NCBI RefSeq assembly: GCF_028372415.1
Contig: NC_092875.1
Span: forward strand, 57,586,919 to 57,650,918
DNA from: Notamacropus eugenii
Lineage: Eukaryota > Chordata > Mammalia > Diprotodontia > Macropodidae
Direction of reading: 5' to 3'
Length of the DNA stretch: 64,000 nucleotides
The position numbers and the translations under genes were made by a program. Positions 35,089 to 47,720 of this stretch are shown piece after piece. Position 1 is the stretch's first letter. Every line of letters begins with the position of its first letter. The notes beneath the pieces are model-generated. The model did no database searches and was not told the DNA's origin. It worked only from the letters and a program-made list of their open reading frames with translations.

Positions 35089-36052
35089 CTTTCCCTCTTT
35101 CCTGGATTCTTGTTCACTTAAGATGAGGAAAGAAAAAACAAGAGGGACAAAGACAGTCAAGGGTCTTGCAAGCTTGCCCAGTTAGGACACATTTTTTTTG
35201 CAGCCACATGGAGGCTGGAGTGAAGACAAATCACTCTCCAATCAATAAGCATTTATTAAGTATTTGCTTTGTGACAAGTCCTATGCTTGAAAACAGTCCA
35301 TAAATTTCCCTAATAGGAAGGACAGAAGTGGAGTGATGTTCCATTCCATGCACACATACATTTAATCACCAGTTCTTCTAGCTCAAACAATCATTTGGAT
35401 ATTTCATCATCTAGTCAGCTTAGCTAGCAAAGGGGATGGTGAAGGATTCCTTGGCTAGGGAGAGATATACCCCCTTTTCCCTTTAGAAATCTAGGATTCT
35501 GGGACTAGGAATCAGGCCAGGAAGAGGCCCAACCTCCAGAGAGAGAAGTATAGGGAGGTAACATGAGCCAGCTCCAATGTTGTATTTCACAAAGCACTCG
35601 AGTTCCAAGCCTAAAAGGGGAGCCAGAAAGAGACCGATAGGAACCTGAAAACAGGGGCACATTCCTCCAGCAGTGCTCCTGGGGACTCAAGACAATCCCT
35701 TCCCATTCCCCTCAAGACAATCCATTCCCATCCTGTAGCATGTTGCATACTTCCCATACTTCACTTTTGCCTCCCAAGAATATGGGGGAAGGATGCTTGC
35801 TTCAGTGTGGTTCCTTGAAGGACAGGGAGACTCAGAGAAGGTAATCACGGCAAACACAGACCCTGGCTTTCCTCATTCCTCCATGGCCTTTCTCTCCCTG
35901 CCACCTTTTCCCTGTCTCCTCCCTTTCCCTTCTTGGCTTTCTCTACCTTGTCACTTTTCCCTCTGATCTCAAAACCCTGCTCCTCTCCTATCACCTCCCT
36001 TCTTGTATCCCTCCCTTCTTGGTTGCCCCTTTTTCTCCTTCTTCCTCTTGTA
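35089..36052. other. Unassigned, pyrimidine-rich toward the right
   Basis: No coding exon recognised. 35220-35290 contains an 'aataagcatttattaagtatttgctttgtgacaagtcc' repeat tail. 35860-36060 is C/T-rich. If the P450-like exon at 37244 is real, this would be its 5' flank or first intron. Confidence 0.35.
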
Positions 36053-36066
36053 TCTTTCTCCACATT

Positions 36067-37459
<1,393 letters not shown>

Positions 37460-37737
37460 GTGAGTGGGGACATCTAGGTTTAGGCCTAGGATAGGGGTGG
37501 GGGGCTCAGAGGATAAAGAGGCTGTGGGCTTCAGTGGGTAGAGGGTCTGAGCTTATCAGTGGGAAGAGACCTGGAAGGTCTGGGGACACACAGAATCTGA
37601 AGGCACTGAAGGACCAAGAGCCTGAGGGAATGATAGGAACTGAACATTTGAGCCTAGAATGGGGAACTGAGAGTCTGAGGAGTTGAGTAGACCTTCTCTA
37701 GGGAACGGTGAGCTGGGTGCTCTGTTTCTCTGATGTC
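37460..37737. other. Start of putative CYP4F intron
   Basis: G-rich sequence between the donor and the provirus, with repeated 'ctgagg'-type words. No exon seen. Confidence 0.4.
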
Positions 37738-37741
37738 CTTG

Positions 37742-38442
37742 TGATGAGGTTAGGGGTGCTGGGGAACCTGAAATACTGACATGCTAGATCCTTCTCGAAT
37801 GAATTCGACTCAAGCCTTTTTAAAGCCAAAGAAAGACAAAGTTTATTAAAGATTCACCACCTTGGGTTGGCTCTTAAGGAGCCTAAGCATTTGTAACGCT
37901 TATATTCACAAGTGGGCCAGATAGAATCTCAGTTAGACAGAGTTTGAGCTGGATTGAGTCTGAGTTCCTTCATGGAGGCAGGATGTACCTTAAATACAGA
38001 AAAGACTTGTAGGAGGGATCTGGGAATGGTCTGGTAGTCTAGGGTGATGGGAGGAGGGGTTTAGGGAGGATCTTGAGGAGAAGTCCAAGGAGGGGATGAC
38101 TGGTCAAGTGTTGGAAACAGCTGGAGGCAATCAGGAGATATCAGACAATGGAGGGTTTGGGCCAGAAGCAGATGTCACCAGGTAGTCTGGGGTCCCAGGA
38201 TGGTCTCCATAGATCAAACCCAGGGAGGATCCTGATGAGAGTGGCTGGTAATAGGATCAAAGGGAGGAATATCAAAAGAATGCTAAATAGAAGATAGGGA
38301 GTATCTGGTCTGGGAGAAATGGAAGGGGAATCCAAGGAGCCCCTCCAAAGGTCAGACTTTCTGGGGGCCCTTCAGACTAATGTGACAAAAGCCCTCCCCG
38401 ATCCAAGGGGAAAAGGTCTTGACTTTGGCCTGTACACCATCA
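37742..38442 (-). mobile_element. Class I provirus 3' LTR
   Basis: A 701-bp LTR with TG and CA ends. It carries the antisense AATAAA signal near 37841-37849. It is very similar to the 5' LTR (about 20 differences in ~640 aligned bases by eye), except that the 5' LTR lacks about 55 bases near its U5 end. Confidence 0.88.
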
Positions 38443-38455
38443 TTCCCCCCTCAAA
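38443..38455 (-). promoter_or_regulatory. Polypurine tract
   Basis: On the minus strand TTTGAGGGGGGAA lies immediately before the TG of the 3' LTR, where the plus-strand primer of reverse transcription forms. It fixes the LTR boundary at 38442. Confidence 0.85.
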
Positions 38456-39280
38456 CAGATCGGACCCAAATTCTTTTGGGGTAAATGGCGAAGGTCTCAG
38501 CTTCTGAAACTGCTTCCTGCTGGCAAGGGGCATAGAGCTGTACCTGCCTCGATGGATCCTGTTCAAGGGGTCAAACTTCAGAACCTGGGGTGGTACCAGG
38601 TCCAGTGGGCTGGAGACCTTGGATTCAGTCAGAGGTTGGTGTATAGCCTGGGCTGTCATCTGGAAGTTGATGGCTTGCATTCTGGAAAAGACAAATCTGG
38701 CAAGGAATTTAAGAAAGGAATAAGAATGGGGGGCAAGTATAGAAAGAAGCCAGGATTCCCATAAAGAAGATGATTTGGGGGCATTACTATGGTCTGAGTT
38801 TGGGTGCCCCAAGGATCACAATGGTTGCACATTAAGCTCCCAGTTGAGAAGGGTATCTTTAGGAGATCAATAAGAGTTTTATAACTAGAAGGAGCTGTGG
38901 TATTGTGCCTTAAACCTATTAGGAGAGTAGGGGGAAGGAGGCTGTCAAAGGTGCAAGTAGGAAATGCTCCCTTGGAACACTTGGTACAGCTGGTCAATGT
39001 AAAGTTCCGGACATACTTCTAAGCAAGGTGTTGAGATGGAAAGAGTAGCCCGTAGGGGGATCGCCAACATAAAAGGGGTGGCATAGACCTCTGAGGAAGT
39101 CGTATTGGGGAGGGGAACTTTTGCAAAAGTCGACTTCCCCCCTTCCTAATGAGTTTCCCTGTTTGACCAAGGAGTTATCCTCCCACTTTTGGAGGCCAAA
39201 TGTATTTAAAGTATCAGGGAGGAGGAGAAAAAGGGTTAATACTGTCATTGCCAATTCAAAAAGAAACAGTTTCACAAGAG
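38456..39280 (-). pseudogene. Provirus env remnants
   Basis: The minus strand from 39275 reads a start and a hydrophobic signal-peptide-like run (MKLFLFELAMTVLTLFLLL) followed by surface-subunit-like sequence to about 38994. After frame changes, 38812-38600 gives a segment with SFLKFLARFVFSR followed by an AIHQPL end, resembling the transmembrane subunit's cytoplasmic tail. Most of the surface subunit, the fusion peptide and the CX6CC-type region were not found. Assignment rests on position and local pattern, so it is moderate. Confidence 0.55.
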
Positions 39281-39528
39281 AGAGAGAAGTAAAAAGAAAA
39301 AAATATTCTCACTGGAGGGAACTAAGGAAAACTGTGGCAAGACCGAAACTTAGGAGGGCATGTTTGATAGGGGAGTTTTTTTCTGTCAGATATCCCCTTT
39401 CTTTCCAGATTGCTCCATGGTTATATAGAACAAGGAAAACATATTTTGAGTAAATAGAAACATCAACTAGCCTAAGGTCAGGTACTAAGGAGTGGATTAA
39501 GACTCCCAAAGCCTGTCTTCTCCTTTCA

Positions 39529-40400
39529 TCAACATGGAATGACAGGTTTTTCTAGGTTGGGTAGGGCTAGTGAGGGGGTGGTGGGCAAATCAGTTTTCAG
39601 AGTGTCAAAAGCTTTAGCCTGGTCTGAGTCGGTGCCCTGAGTAGGGTCATAAAGGGGTTTAACAATAAAACCAAAATTAGGAATCCAGAGCCTACAAAAT
39701 CCAGCCATGCCTAAAAACACTCGAACTGGTTTCTTAGTGGCTGGAACAGGGATAGATAGGATTGTCCTTCTCTCAGAAGTTAAGGAGAGAGAGATGGGCG
39801 TGAGTTCATGGCCCAGATGCTTTATGGACTAGCATTCCATCTGGACTTTGTTCAAAGAGACCCTATTGCCTCGAATGCCTAAGAAATTAAGGGCTTATGT
39901 GGCAACAGCCAAAGAACCCGCCTGGGTGGGGCTACAAATAAGCATATCGTGCAAATACTGAATTAAGCCACTGCCTGCTAGTTTCAGGTGTTTTAAATCC
40001 CTTCCCAAAGCCTGGCCAAATAAATAAGGGTTTTAACTCGAAAGCTTTGAGGCAAGACTGTCCATGTTAGTTGACATGGACTTGATTCCCCAGGAAAAGT
40101 ACATTCTAAAACAAAAATAAATTGTGAATATTCTTCATTAGGCTTTTATTGCAGGAAGGCTTGCAGTGTTGCATGGAGATGAACAAGGGACAAGGATTTT
40201 ATACTTAAGGAATTTTTCAATTAAAGGTTGTAGTCCTTCCCAGGTCTCAGACTTAATCAGATACTGGCTGAGATGGGGGAGCACTTTAGGGTCTGGGAGA
40301 CTAACAGTGGCTGGGGTGGCAGAAGTAGCTCTCTCTGGAATTCCAGTGTCCCACATATTTGGCCTAACTGTCTCTCACACTCTCAAGTAAACCGGGGAAG
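39529..40400 (-). pseudogene. Provirus pol (reverse transcriptase) remnant
   Basis: The N-terminal RT part is readable at 40356-40138 (KFLKYKILVPCSSPCNT), and the connection part at 39720-39529 (FLGMAGFCRLWIPNF..KPLYD), both gamma-type. The active-site box at 39946-39957 reads Y-L-H-D instead of Y-x-D-D, so a catalytic aspartate is lost. Frames change between blocks, and RNase H and integrase do not follow. The protein cannot be functional. Confidence 0.8.
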
Positions 40401-40416
40401 ATGTAGTGAACAGAGG

Positions 40417-40773
40417 TCAAAGGGAGATGGGAGGTTTAACTAGAGAAAATTGGCTCCCCAATTTCACCATCAGGTCCCTTCCCAACAAGGGGGCAGGGTC
40501 AGAGGAGGGCATAAGGAAGGAGTGTTTAAACAACAGATCCTCAAGCAGGCTGGGGAGGGGGTATGTCTGGAGACATTCCTTAGTTTCCCCTTCAATGCCT
40601 ATGACCTGAGGGGTCAAGGGACGGGTAGGGCCAGAGTAACTGGCTAAAGCAGAGAACTTAGCCATGTTAAAGTGGGTAACCTTACCTTCAGCCTTTGTTT
40701 TTGCCCAGGGCTTGGAGAGAGAGGTGGAGAAAGTGGGAGCACTGCCAGCACCTAGGCTTTCCCTTTGTTTCAA
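40417..40773 (-). pseudogene. Provirus protease remnant
   Basis: A 118-codon open stretch ends with the protease C-terminal LLGRDLM motif, just before the RT. The catalytic D-[ST]-G triad is not visible at the expected place (the residues there read NMAKFSAL). It follows gag without a clear frame relation. Confidence 0.7.
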
Positions 40774-40789
40774 GTCTTGAGAAGATTAG

Positions 40790-42607
40790 AAGACAGGGTA
40801 CTGGGGGGTGACTCCATCACTTTTCCAACCTGAGGGAGAATCTTTCCTCCAATGTCCCTCCTGGTCACACAGGCATTAGCTCCTGGGGCTCTCTCTGGGA
40901 GGGGTGCCCTGGAGGCGCACTCCTTGGACCAGTGACTCTCCTTGTGGCATCGAAAGCAGGTTTCCCCATTTCCCAAGTAGGCCAGCCTTCCTCCAAGGGG
41001 GCACCCTGGAGGGGTGCTCCCTGGGTCTTTTCCTGGCCATGGCAGCAGCCAAGAATTGAGCATGTTCCCTGTCCCTGGCCCTTCCTCTTCATTCTCTTTG
41101 CTCTGCTGCAATAAAGTCTCTGTTGTTAAAGACTCCAAAGGCTATCTCTAGTAATTGGACCTGAGGTGTTTGGGGTCCCATTGCCAATTTCCGCAACTTC
41201 CTCCTAATATCTGGGGCAGACTGATTAATGAAATACACGCTAAGGATTGCTGTCCCTTCTATGGAGTCAGGATCCAAATTTGTATGCTTTTTAATAGCTT
41301 CTGCTAGCCTGTCTTGAATAAGGGCAGGGTTTTCCTTTTCTCCCTGACGAATTTCCCTAACTTATTGAAAATTTGCTTGTTTTTGAAATACAGTTTTTAG
41401 GCCTTCTAACAGGCAAATTGCCATACAGTCTCTCTTTCCTCTATCCTCACTTTTTTGATAATCCCATCCTGGGTCATTAGCAGGAATAATAGCTGCTCAT
41501 TCTTAGCCATGCCATCCCCAATCTTTTGGACATGTTCCCAAATTCTCCCCTTCTCCTTAATGGTACAACAGGCAGAGAAAAGAATAAGCAGATCCTTCCA
41601 AGAAAGTTCAAATTGTAGGGATATATCCCCCAAACCCTCAGTAAACCTAGTGGAATCTTCTGAGTATTTCCCTAGTTTCTCTTTAACCTGAATGAAATAT
41701 GGAGCATGCACTTCCCTCAAGGGAAAAAACCTTGAGGGCACTGTGGGGGCCCGGGCTTGGTTAGAGAGATAGAAGTCCCAGTTTTCATGAGGAAGGGACT
41801 GGGGAATGCTGACTCAACTGGTTTGGGCTGCAAAGCCAGGGCATCTGGCTGGCAAGGAGAAAGATCAGCTGGCACCTGAGGAGGCAAAGGGGTTAAAGGG
41901 AGAGATACCTCAGAGACTGCTGTGGGGGTGGGGCCTGAGGCCTGAGTGAATGTTGCCCCAGTGAAAGGAACTGCAGAGGGAGGCACCTCAGCAAGGCCCG
42001 TGACTGGGAGCTGAGCTGGGGTAGCCGAGGGGGAGAGGCCATGGGAGGATTTACAGGATAGGAGATGTGGAAGGTAAATGAGGCAGGAATCGAGGGAGGT
42101 TGGAGTACAAGAAAACGGAAGGGAAACCAATGCAAAGAAGGGATGGCCATGGTTGGGGGAGGTAAAGGAGTGATGGGAGGGGCTGGGGGAGATTGTGGTG
42201 GGGATAGGAATTGGGATGGTGGGAACAGAGATAAGGGAGAGGTGAGGCTGAGACCCTAATGTCCAATTCACCCCCATTGTCCTTTTGTGGAGTTGCTCTG
42301 GCTACAAGCATCTTACAATCTTTTCTGAGAGTGGGGTCCTGAGAGAGTTTGACGAAGGCCCTTATATAAGGTATTTCTATCCATTTTTCCTTTTGGTGAC
42401 AATATAATTCTAACTGTAAAAGAGTTTTACATTGTAAGGTCCCCAAAATGGGCCACACTTCATTGTTCTTCAGGTGATACTAAAGCCAAAGTGTGTTGCA
42501 AAAGAACATCAACTTTTTTTAAGTTCTTTAGAGAAGCCAAATTTTTTCCAATTTTGTAAGAGACAACCCAAAGGCGAATTCTTTGGAACTGAAGAGAATT
42601 AACCCAT
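40790..42607 (-). pseudogene. Provirus gag remnant
   Basis: Homology starts at an ATG at 42605-42607 immediately followed by a stop (ATG GGT TAA). It runs through a matrix part (to about 42270), a Pro/Ser/Thr-rich region (42277-41760), capsid (41741-41110, with FPLREV and a QSAPDIRRKL block of the C-terminal capsid domain) and nucleocapsid with one CX2CX4HX4C zinc knuckle (CFRCHKESHWSKEC) near 40940-40980. The single knuckle and the MA-PRR-CA-NC order are gamma-type. Several frameshifts and stops break it. Confidence 0.85.
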
Positions 42608-42803
42608 TACTTGGAGTGGGGCTGGAAGTCCCTCCCTCTGTAAAGGAGGATGTGGGAGTAAGCCTTCAAAAAACAAAAACAAAAATAAGAGGACAAAAAA
42701 GTCCTGATAATTGCCATTTCTCTAATTCCCTAGCTCCCAGGTAATTCAGAGAATTTGCCCTATACAGAGACCTGAGACCAGGTCCAAAAATCTGCTTTCA
42801 AGG

Positions 42804-43249
42804 TGAGTGGGATAGACTTGGTGAAGACTCCTCAGATTGTGGTTTTCTCCCAAGGGTGAGGTGGGGCCTGGAGGCTCGGGGCTGCAGTGTTTTTGGAATA
42901 GAATAGTTCCATATAAGGTATAAAACTGTGTGGTGTACTGGGGTCTCAATGATTGGACAAAACTTGCGTAATTCCTCGGTGTCTTCATTTCAAAGGGATT
43001 GGTTAGATTTCGTGTCTAGAATGTAAGACCATATCCTCAGCTAATGAGGATAATGGTCAGTGGGGGGGAGGAGGGACTTGCGTTAGGGTTTATAAATCAC
43101 TGTCCTGATTTTTATCTTCGGCTTTCCTACTCCAGGTGAACTGCTGTGGGATTGTCCAGATTCTCGAGAATCGAATAAAACTCTTTTCTGTCATCACTTT
43201 GAGAGGCCTCTGAGTAATTGATTTATGTAGGGACCTGAGCCATCCCACA
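42804..43249 (+). mobile_element. Solo LTR (type B), plus copy, inside provirus leader
   Basis: 446 bp, TG to CA, flanked by AAGG at 42800-42803 and 43250-43253. It is the inverted counterpart of 34587-35038, with AATAAAA at about 43173 and the same ATTCTCGAGAAT palindrome beside it. It inserted after the provirus, whose leader it splits. Confidence 0.85.
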
Positions 43250-43337
43250 CAAAGGTGTTTGGAGAGTGTGAAGAGGATAGGGAGATGGGGAGGCTTACAT
43301 ACCTTCCAGTCTTGGAATAACTTGAGATTATCAGTTC

Positions 43338-43355
43338 TTTCATCTCAGGGAACCA
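43338..43355 (-). promoter_or_regulatory. Primer binding site, tRNA-Glu-like
   Basis: On the minus strand, two bases after the 5' LTR, the sequence begins TGGTTCCCTGA. The first 11 bases agree with the 3' end complement of a glutamate tRNA, as in ERV-E-type elements; the rest is diverged. Confidence 0.6.
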
Positions 43356-43357
43356 TA

Positions 43358-44008
43358 TGATGAGTTTAGGAAGTTGGCTCAAGCCTTCTTAAAGCCAAGA
43401 AAGACAAAGTTTATTAAAGATTCACCACCTTGGGTTGGCTCTTAAGGAGCCTAAGCATTTGTAACGCTTATATTCACAAGTGGGCCAGATAGAATCTCAG
43501 TTAGACAGAGTTTGAGCTGGATTGAGTCTGAGTTCCTTCATGGAGGCAGAATGTACCTTAAATACAGAAAAGACTGTAGGAGGGATCTGGGAGTGGTCTG
43601 GTAGTCTAGAGTGATGGGAGGAGGGGTTTAGGCAGGATCTTGAGGAGAAGTCCAAGGAGGGGATGACTGGTCAAGTGTTGGAAACAGCTGGAGGCAATCA
43701 GGAGATATCAGACAATGGAGGGTTTGGGCCAGAAGCAGATGTCACCAGGTAGTCTGGGGTCCCAGGATGGTCTCCATAGATCAAACCCAGGGAGGATCCT
43801 GATGGGAGTGGCTGGTAATAGGATCAAAGAGAGGAATATCAAAAGAATGCTAAATAGAAGATAAGGAGTATCTGGCCTGGGAGAAATGGAAGGGGAATCC
43901 AAGGAGCCCCTCCAGAGGTCAGACTTTCCAGGGGCCCTTCAGACTAATGTGACAAAAGCCCTCCTGATCCAAGGGGAAAAGGTCTTGGTTTGGGCCTGTA
44001 CCCCATCA
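43358..44008 (-). mobile_element. Class I provirus 5' LTR
   Basis: A 651-bp copy of the 3' LTR starting (plus-strand left) at TGATGAGTTTAGG and ending CA at 44007-44008. It lacks about 55 bases present near the U5 end of the 3' LTR. Flanked on the right by the CTTG duplication. Confidence 0.88.
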
Positions 44009-44012
44009 CTTG

Positions 44013-44509
44013 GTGGTGCTAATATAACAAGAGTCACCCTATACTTACTCCTTGGAGTAATTCTTCATCAGTAACCTCCAAGAGATGGAGAAAGGTATTG
44101 CTTTTCTCAGGGGGATGTGGAGATAGGAAGAAGGCAAAGACCCCAGGTGGAATCCAGGAGCCATCACAGGATGAGAGGGAGTTCGGCTTAGTCTTTATTG
44201 GGGACCCAGGTCCCTCAAAAACTGAGGTGATCTCTCCTGTCTCCTCTACCTTAGGACTCCCTCTTATTGGGTCCCTGTCCAAGACATAGCCTCCATCTCT
44301 CTATCTACTTGGTCCCCTGTACCCAAGAGAGCAGGTCTTTTACAGTATGATTGAGTGTTCTGTGGGCAGATGAGTCCTCCCCTTTCCTTCATCACTTGAA
44401 CTCTTTTCTCTCTTTACTTCCCCTGACTCCTTTCTGGACCCTTAGTGCCTCACATGGACCTACTGTGTTGTTGGACTTTGACATCCTTCAAGTTAAAAAT
44501 TTCTGTCTG
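44013..44509. other. Unassigned stretch
   Basis: No P450 exon or other gene found. The sequence is C/T-rich and may be intron if the CYP4F-like gene extends rightward. Confidence 0.35.
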
Positions 44510-45110
44510 AGAAATCAGGGAATTTAAGAGTTGTAATGGACCTCAGAGGGTATTTAACCTGAAGAAGCATCCACTCTGTTCTCAATAATGATCATCTAAA
44601 CTTCACTGGAAGACTCCTACTGAGAATATTCACTACCTCCCAAAATGGCCCTTTTTACTCTAATGGTTAGGAAGATATTCCTTACATCAACCCTTAATTA
44701 GTCTCTCTGCAGCTTCCTTTGGTTGCTCCTAGTTTTGCTCTCTGGGTGGCAGGCAGGACAAGTCCCCCCTTTCTTCTAGATATCTAGACAGCTCCCATTT
44801 TTCCCAAGTCTTTTCTGCTCCAGACTAGGCATCCCAAGTTCCTTCATTTGATTCCCGTATGGCACCATGTACAGTCTCTTTATCATACTGGACCCTTTCT
44901 CTGTACATTTTCTAGATTGTCAATGTCTTCTCTAAAACATGGCACCTCAAACAGAACTCAGTACTCCAGATGTAGCCTGATTTGGACCAAGGACAGTCAG
45001 ACTATCTTCCTTGTTCTTTGAAGACGTACTCCTCTTAGTGTTGCCCAAGCTCACTCTAAGTCCCTTTGATTACCATGTTTTAGAGTTTTGTCAGGAAATG
45101 AAAACAATCT
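44510..45110 (-). mobile_element. CR1/L3 LINE remnant
   Basis: Plus-strand words 'ttccttacatcaacccttaattagtctctctgcagcttcc', 'ttgctcctagttttgctctctggg', 'cagactaggcatcccaagttccttca' and 'ctcagtactccagatgtagcctgat' are the complement of the CR1/L3 3' coding part seen in sense at 10420-11010. Confidence 0.75.
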
Positions 45111-45144
45111 CACTGACTTACATTTGGGAGACTCTATCCTCCTT

Positions 45145-45440
45145 CCTGTCACAGTGGATAGAGCACTGGGCTTAGGGTCAGAATGACCTGAATCCTCTCT
45201 CTTGATTTACTTTCTGTGATGCTGTACAAGTAATCAAACCTCTCTTGGCCTTCCTTTCCTCATGTGTGTGTTCATCCTTCATTGCCAAAGAAGACCATGC
45301 CATCAGAGAAATAATGACATGACTTGCACTTGCCTTTGTTTTGAGTGAGGGAGGTCTGTACAAGGTCACCAGCCTCACTTCTCCTCCAGAGTCATCTGAA
45401 TCCAGTGACCAGATATTCATCAGGATGACCACTGGGATGG
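45145..45440. repeat. Two SINE pieces, head to tail inverted
   Basis: 45145-45262 is a plus-strand CORE-SINE head ('cagtggatagagcactgggcttagggtcag'). 45263-45432 is the minus-strand tail of the long-tailed SINE ('tgttcatccttcattgccaaagaagaccatgccatcagagaa'). A later insertion of one into or beside the other is likely. Confidence 0.75.
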
Positions 45441-45865
45441 GCAGTGCGGGAGCACCCCCAAGTGTTAGTTCTAAGACATGCAACAAGCTACTCCACTCTT
45501 GCCCCTCCTCCCTCCCCCAATTTCCCCAATCCAAGAGGGGAAGGCAGTGGGACTGGTGGATCAGTGAAATCTTGGTATTTCCTTTGTCTAATCGATATGA
45601 GAAATGAGGGAAGGGACCCACTGTAACAATGCCATAGCAAGCAAGTGGCCAGGGATCTGGGGACTGTCAGATGAATTTAGCCTTCATGAGCCCTAGAGAC
45701 TAGAACCAGCCAGGTACCACTTAAACCAGTTTCCACCAGCTCAAAGGCTCTTTACCTCTTAGAGCCCCAGGCATTCCCAGGTCAGAAACTGCTGATTTGC
45801 GTTGGCAGAAGGAGATTCCTCCCTTAGAGCTTTCTGCTTAGATTCAATCACAGGTTCACACATCT

Positions 45866-45894
45866 CCCCCCCCCCCCCCCCCGCCCCTCCCCCC
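45866..45894. repeat. Poly-C tract
   Basis: A run of C broken only by single G and T bases, followed by an A run. Copy B has unrelated sequence plus an A run at the same point. Confidence 0.9.
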
Positions 45895-45954
45895 AAAAAA
45901 CCCAACAACCAAAAAACTCCAAACCTAGATTTCATCTCATTCTCCTTCACTCCT

Positions 45955-46255
45955 GGGGCAGCTAGGTGGTGCAGTGGATAGAGCACCAGTACAGGAGTCA
46001 TGAGGACTTGAGTTCAAATCTCACCTCAGACACTTGACACTCACTAGCTGTGTGGCCTTGGGCAAGTCGCTTTACCACAATTGTCTCACCCTGCGTCATC
46101 TCCAGCCATCCTGATGAATATCTGGTCACTGGATTCAGATGGCTCTGGAGGAGAAGTGAGGCTGGTGACCTGCACAGCCCTCTCTCACTCAAAACAAAGT
46201 CAAGTGCAAGTCATGTCATCATTTCTCTGATGGCATGGTCTTCTTTGGCAACGAA
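45955..46255 (+). repeat. Full-length long-tailed CORE-SINE
   Basis: Starts at 'ggggcagctaggtgg'. It has a pol III A-box-like TGGTGCAGTGG and B-box-like GAGTTCAAATC, the CORE, and the long 3' block ending 'ctttggcaacgaa'. Flanked by CCTTCACTCCT (45944-45954) and CCTTCGCTCCT (46256-46266). Copy B of the duplicated segment has the single, unoccupied site. Confidence 0.95.
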
Positions 46256-46735
46256 CCTTCGCTCCTATGTTCCAGCTAAATTTGTTTAATTATTGTAGAC
46301 CTTGGCATCTCCATTCCTGGTGTGCTTTCATACTGTCAATCTCCCATGTACTTCTAGGTATCCTTAAAATCCTTCAAAGTTTTACTCAAGGGCGACTTTC
46401 TAGGGGAAGCCTCCTCTACTGTTAGTGCACTCCTCCTCCATAAATTATCGTGTATTCCTTGATCTCTGTATATAATAGTCTTATATAGTCCTGATGTTCC
46501 TTGAAGGTAGGAACTATTTCTGTTTAGGTTTTGTATCTCCAGTGATTAGCATGATTTCTAGATGTTGTAGGTAGCTGTTGTTCAGTCATTTTCATTCCTG
46601 TCCAATTCTTCCTGACCCATTTGAAATTTTCTTGGCCAAGACACTGGCATAGTTTGCCATTTCCTTCTCCAGCTCATTTTACAGATGAGGAAACTGAAGT
46701 AAACAACTATGCTTGTGTTTGTTGTTCGTCCTCCA

Positions 46736-46905
46736 AGAGGACCATGACCTCAAGATGATGACGTGACTTACAGTTGACTTTGATCTGAGTGAGGGAGGGC
46801 TGCGCAAGGTCACCAACCTCACTTTCTTCTCCTGAGCCATCTGGGTCCAGTGGCCTGATATTCATCAGGATGACTGGGGATGGCCCAGGATGCAATGGGA
46901 GGCCC
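46736..46905 (-). repeat. Long-tailed CORE-SINE 3' part
   Basis: Reverse-oriented tail: 'tgttgttcgtcctccaagaggaccatgacctc' through 'ccatctgggtccagtggcctgatattcatcaggatgactggggatggcccaggatgc'. It truncates the Mar1-like SINE before it. Confidence 0.85.
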
Positions 46906-47494
46906 TAACCCTTTCAGGTGTCTTTGAGCGAGATACACCTATTCAATGAATAAGCTTCAATGATTTTTGTTGCTGTTTAGTCATTTTTTGGTTATGTCCA
47001 ACTCTTCATGATGCCATTTGGGGTTTTCTTCCTTTCCTCATATGCAAAAGAGAAATAATAGCACCTGCCTCAAATGGTTGTTGTAAGCAACAAATCAGAT
47101 AAAATATGTAAAATACTTTGCAAACCTTAGTTTATAAATATTAGCTGTGGTTATTGTTGGCATTACTATAGTTATAATTTTTTCTTCTTTAGTCATGCGG
47201 TACTTCTCCCATCTCCATGATCTTTGTAACAATGGTTTAGCAATTGCTTTTTCCAGTTCTTTCAAGCTGAGGAAGTGTAGCTCATCTGATCTTGCTAGAC
47301 CATGATCTAGCATTTCCCTACTTATCCTAGGGTCCTACTCTTCCCATTAGTTACTTTCTTTGTCTTTTCTACTGCAATGTTCATTCTCCTTGGAAGAAAA
47401 AACAGACACAAAATAAAGTTGAGTAGTTAGACCTTCTCACTGTCATCTGTTATCATTATTGCTAAGCAGCCATCCTGCCCTGGGCAAGTAGGCC
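46906..47494. repeat. Mosaic of Mar1 tail, MIR tail and a LINE-like piece
   Basis: 46960-47030 is a minus-strand RTE-type SINE end ('tgttgctgtttagtcattttttggttatgtccaactcttcatgatg'). 47030-47165 is a plus-strand MIR 3' part. 47170-47480 looks like old LINE coding sequence in reverse but cannot be classified. Confidence 0.5.
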
Positions 47495-47720
47495 ATGCAG
47501 GGGCCACAGGGTGGGGCTTGACATCAGGAAGACTTGGCTTCAACTCCTTCCTCACATCCTTAGTAGCTGTGTAACCTTGGGAAGTCATTTAACCTCTGTT
47601 TGCCTCAGTTTCCTCAACTTTAAAGTGGAGGTAATAATATTACCTACCTCTCAGGGTTGCTGTGAGGATTAAATGGGCTAATATTTGTAATAGTACTTAG
47701 CAGAGTACCAATTAGAAGGA
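47495..47720 (+). repeat. MIR-type SINE
   Basis: 'gacatcaggaagacttggcttcaactcc', 'tagtagctgtgtaaccttgggaagtcatttaacctctgtttgcctcagtttcctc', and 'gggttgctgtgaggattaaatgggctaata' in MIR order. Confidence 0.85.

Larger units (their letters stand above)
37742..44008 (-). mobile_element. Class I (gammaretrovirus-like) provirus, defective
   Basis: A minus-strand provirus with 5' LTR 43358-44008, primer site, gag, pro and partial pol, env scraps, polypurine tract and 3' LTR 37742-38442. It is flanked by CTTG at 37738-37741 and 44009-44012, a 4-bp duplication typical of gamma-type integration. RNase H and integrase appear deleted between about 39528 and 39280. A type B solo LTR has inserted in the leader (42804-43249, plus strand). 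Coding regions are broken throughout. It sits about 280 bp downstream of the P450-like exon in antisense orientation. Confidence 0.88.
45427..46735. repeat. Duplicated segment, copy A
   Basis: From 'ccactgggatgg' onward this region aligns with 50538-51630 (copy B) through the 'ttagttctaagacatgcaacaag', 'tccaccagctca' and 'agatttcatctcattc'-type blocks, an L2-like 3' end, and a Mar1-like SINE in the same position in both. Copy A differs by a SINE at 45955-46255, a poly-C run at 45866-45894, and truncation of its Mar1 by another SINE at about 46735. By eye the two copies are roughly 85-90 percent alike. Confidence 0.75.

Noticed and set aside
40406..42259. Plus-strand open frames within 40.4-42.3 kb
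   Set aside because: Antisense to the provirus gag-pro region; no independent similarity.
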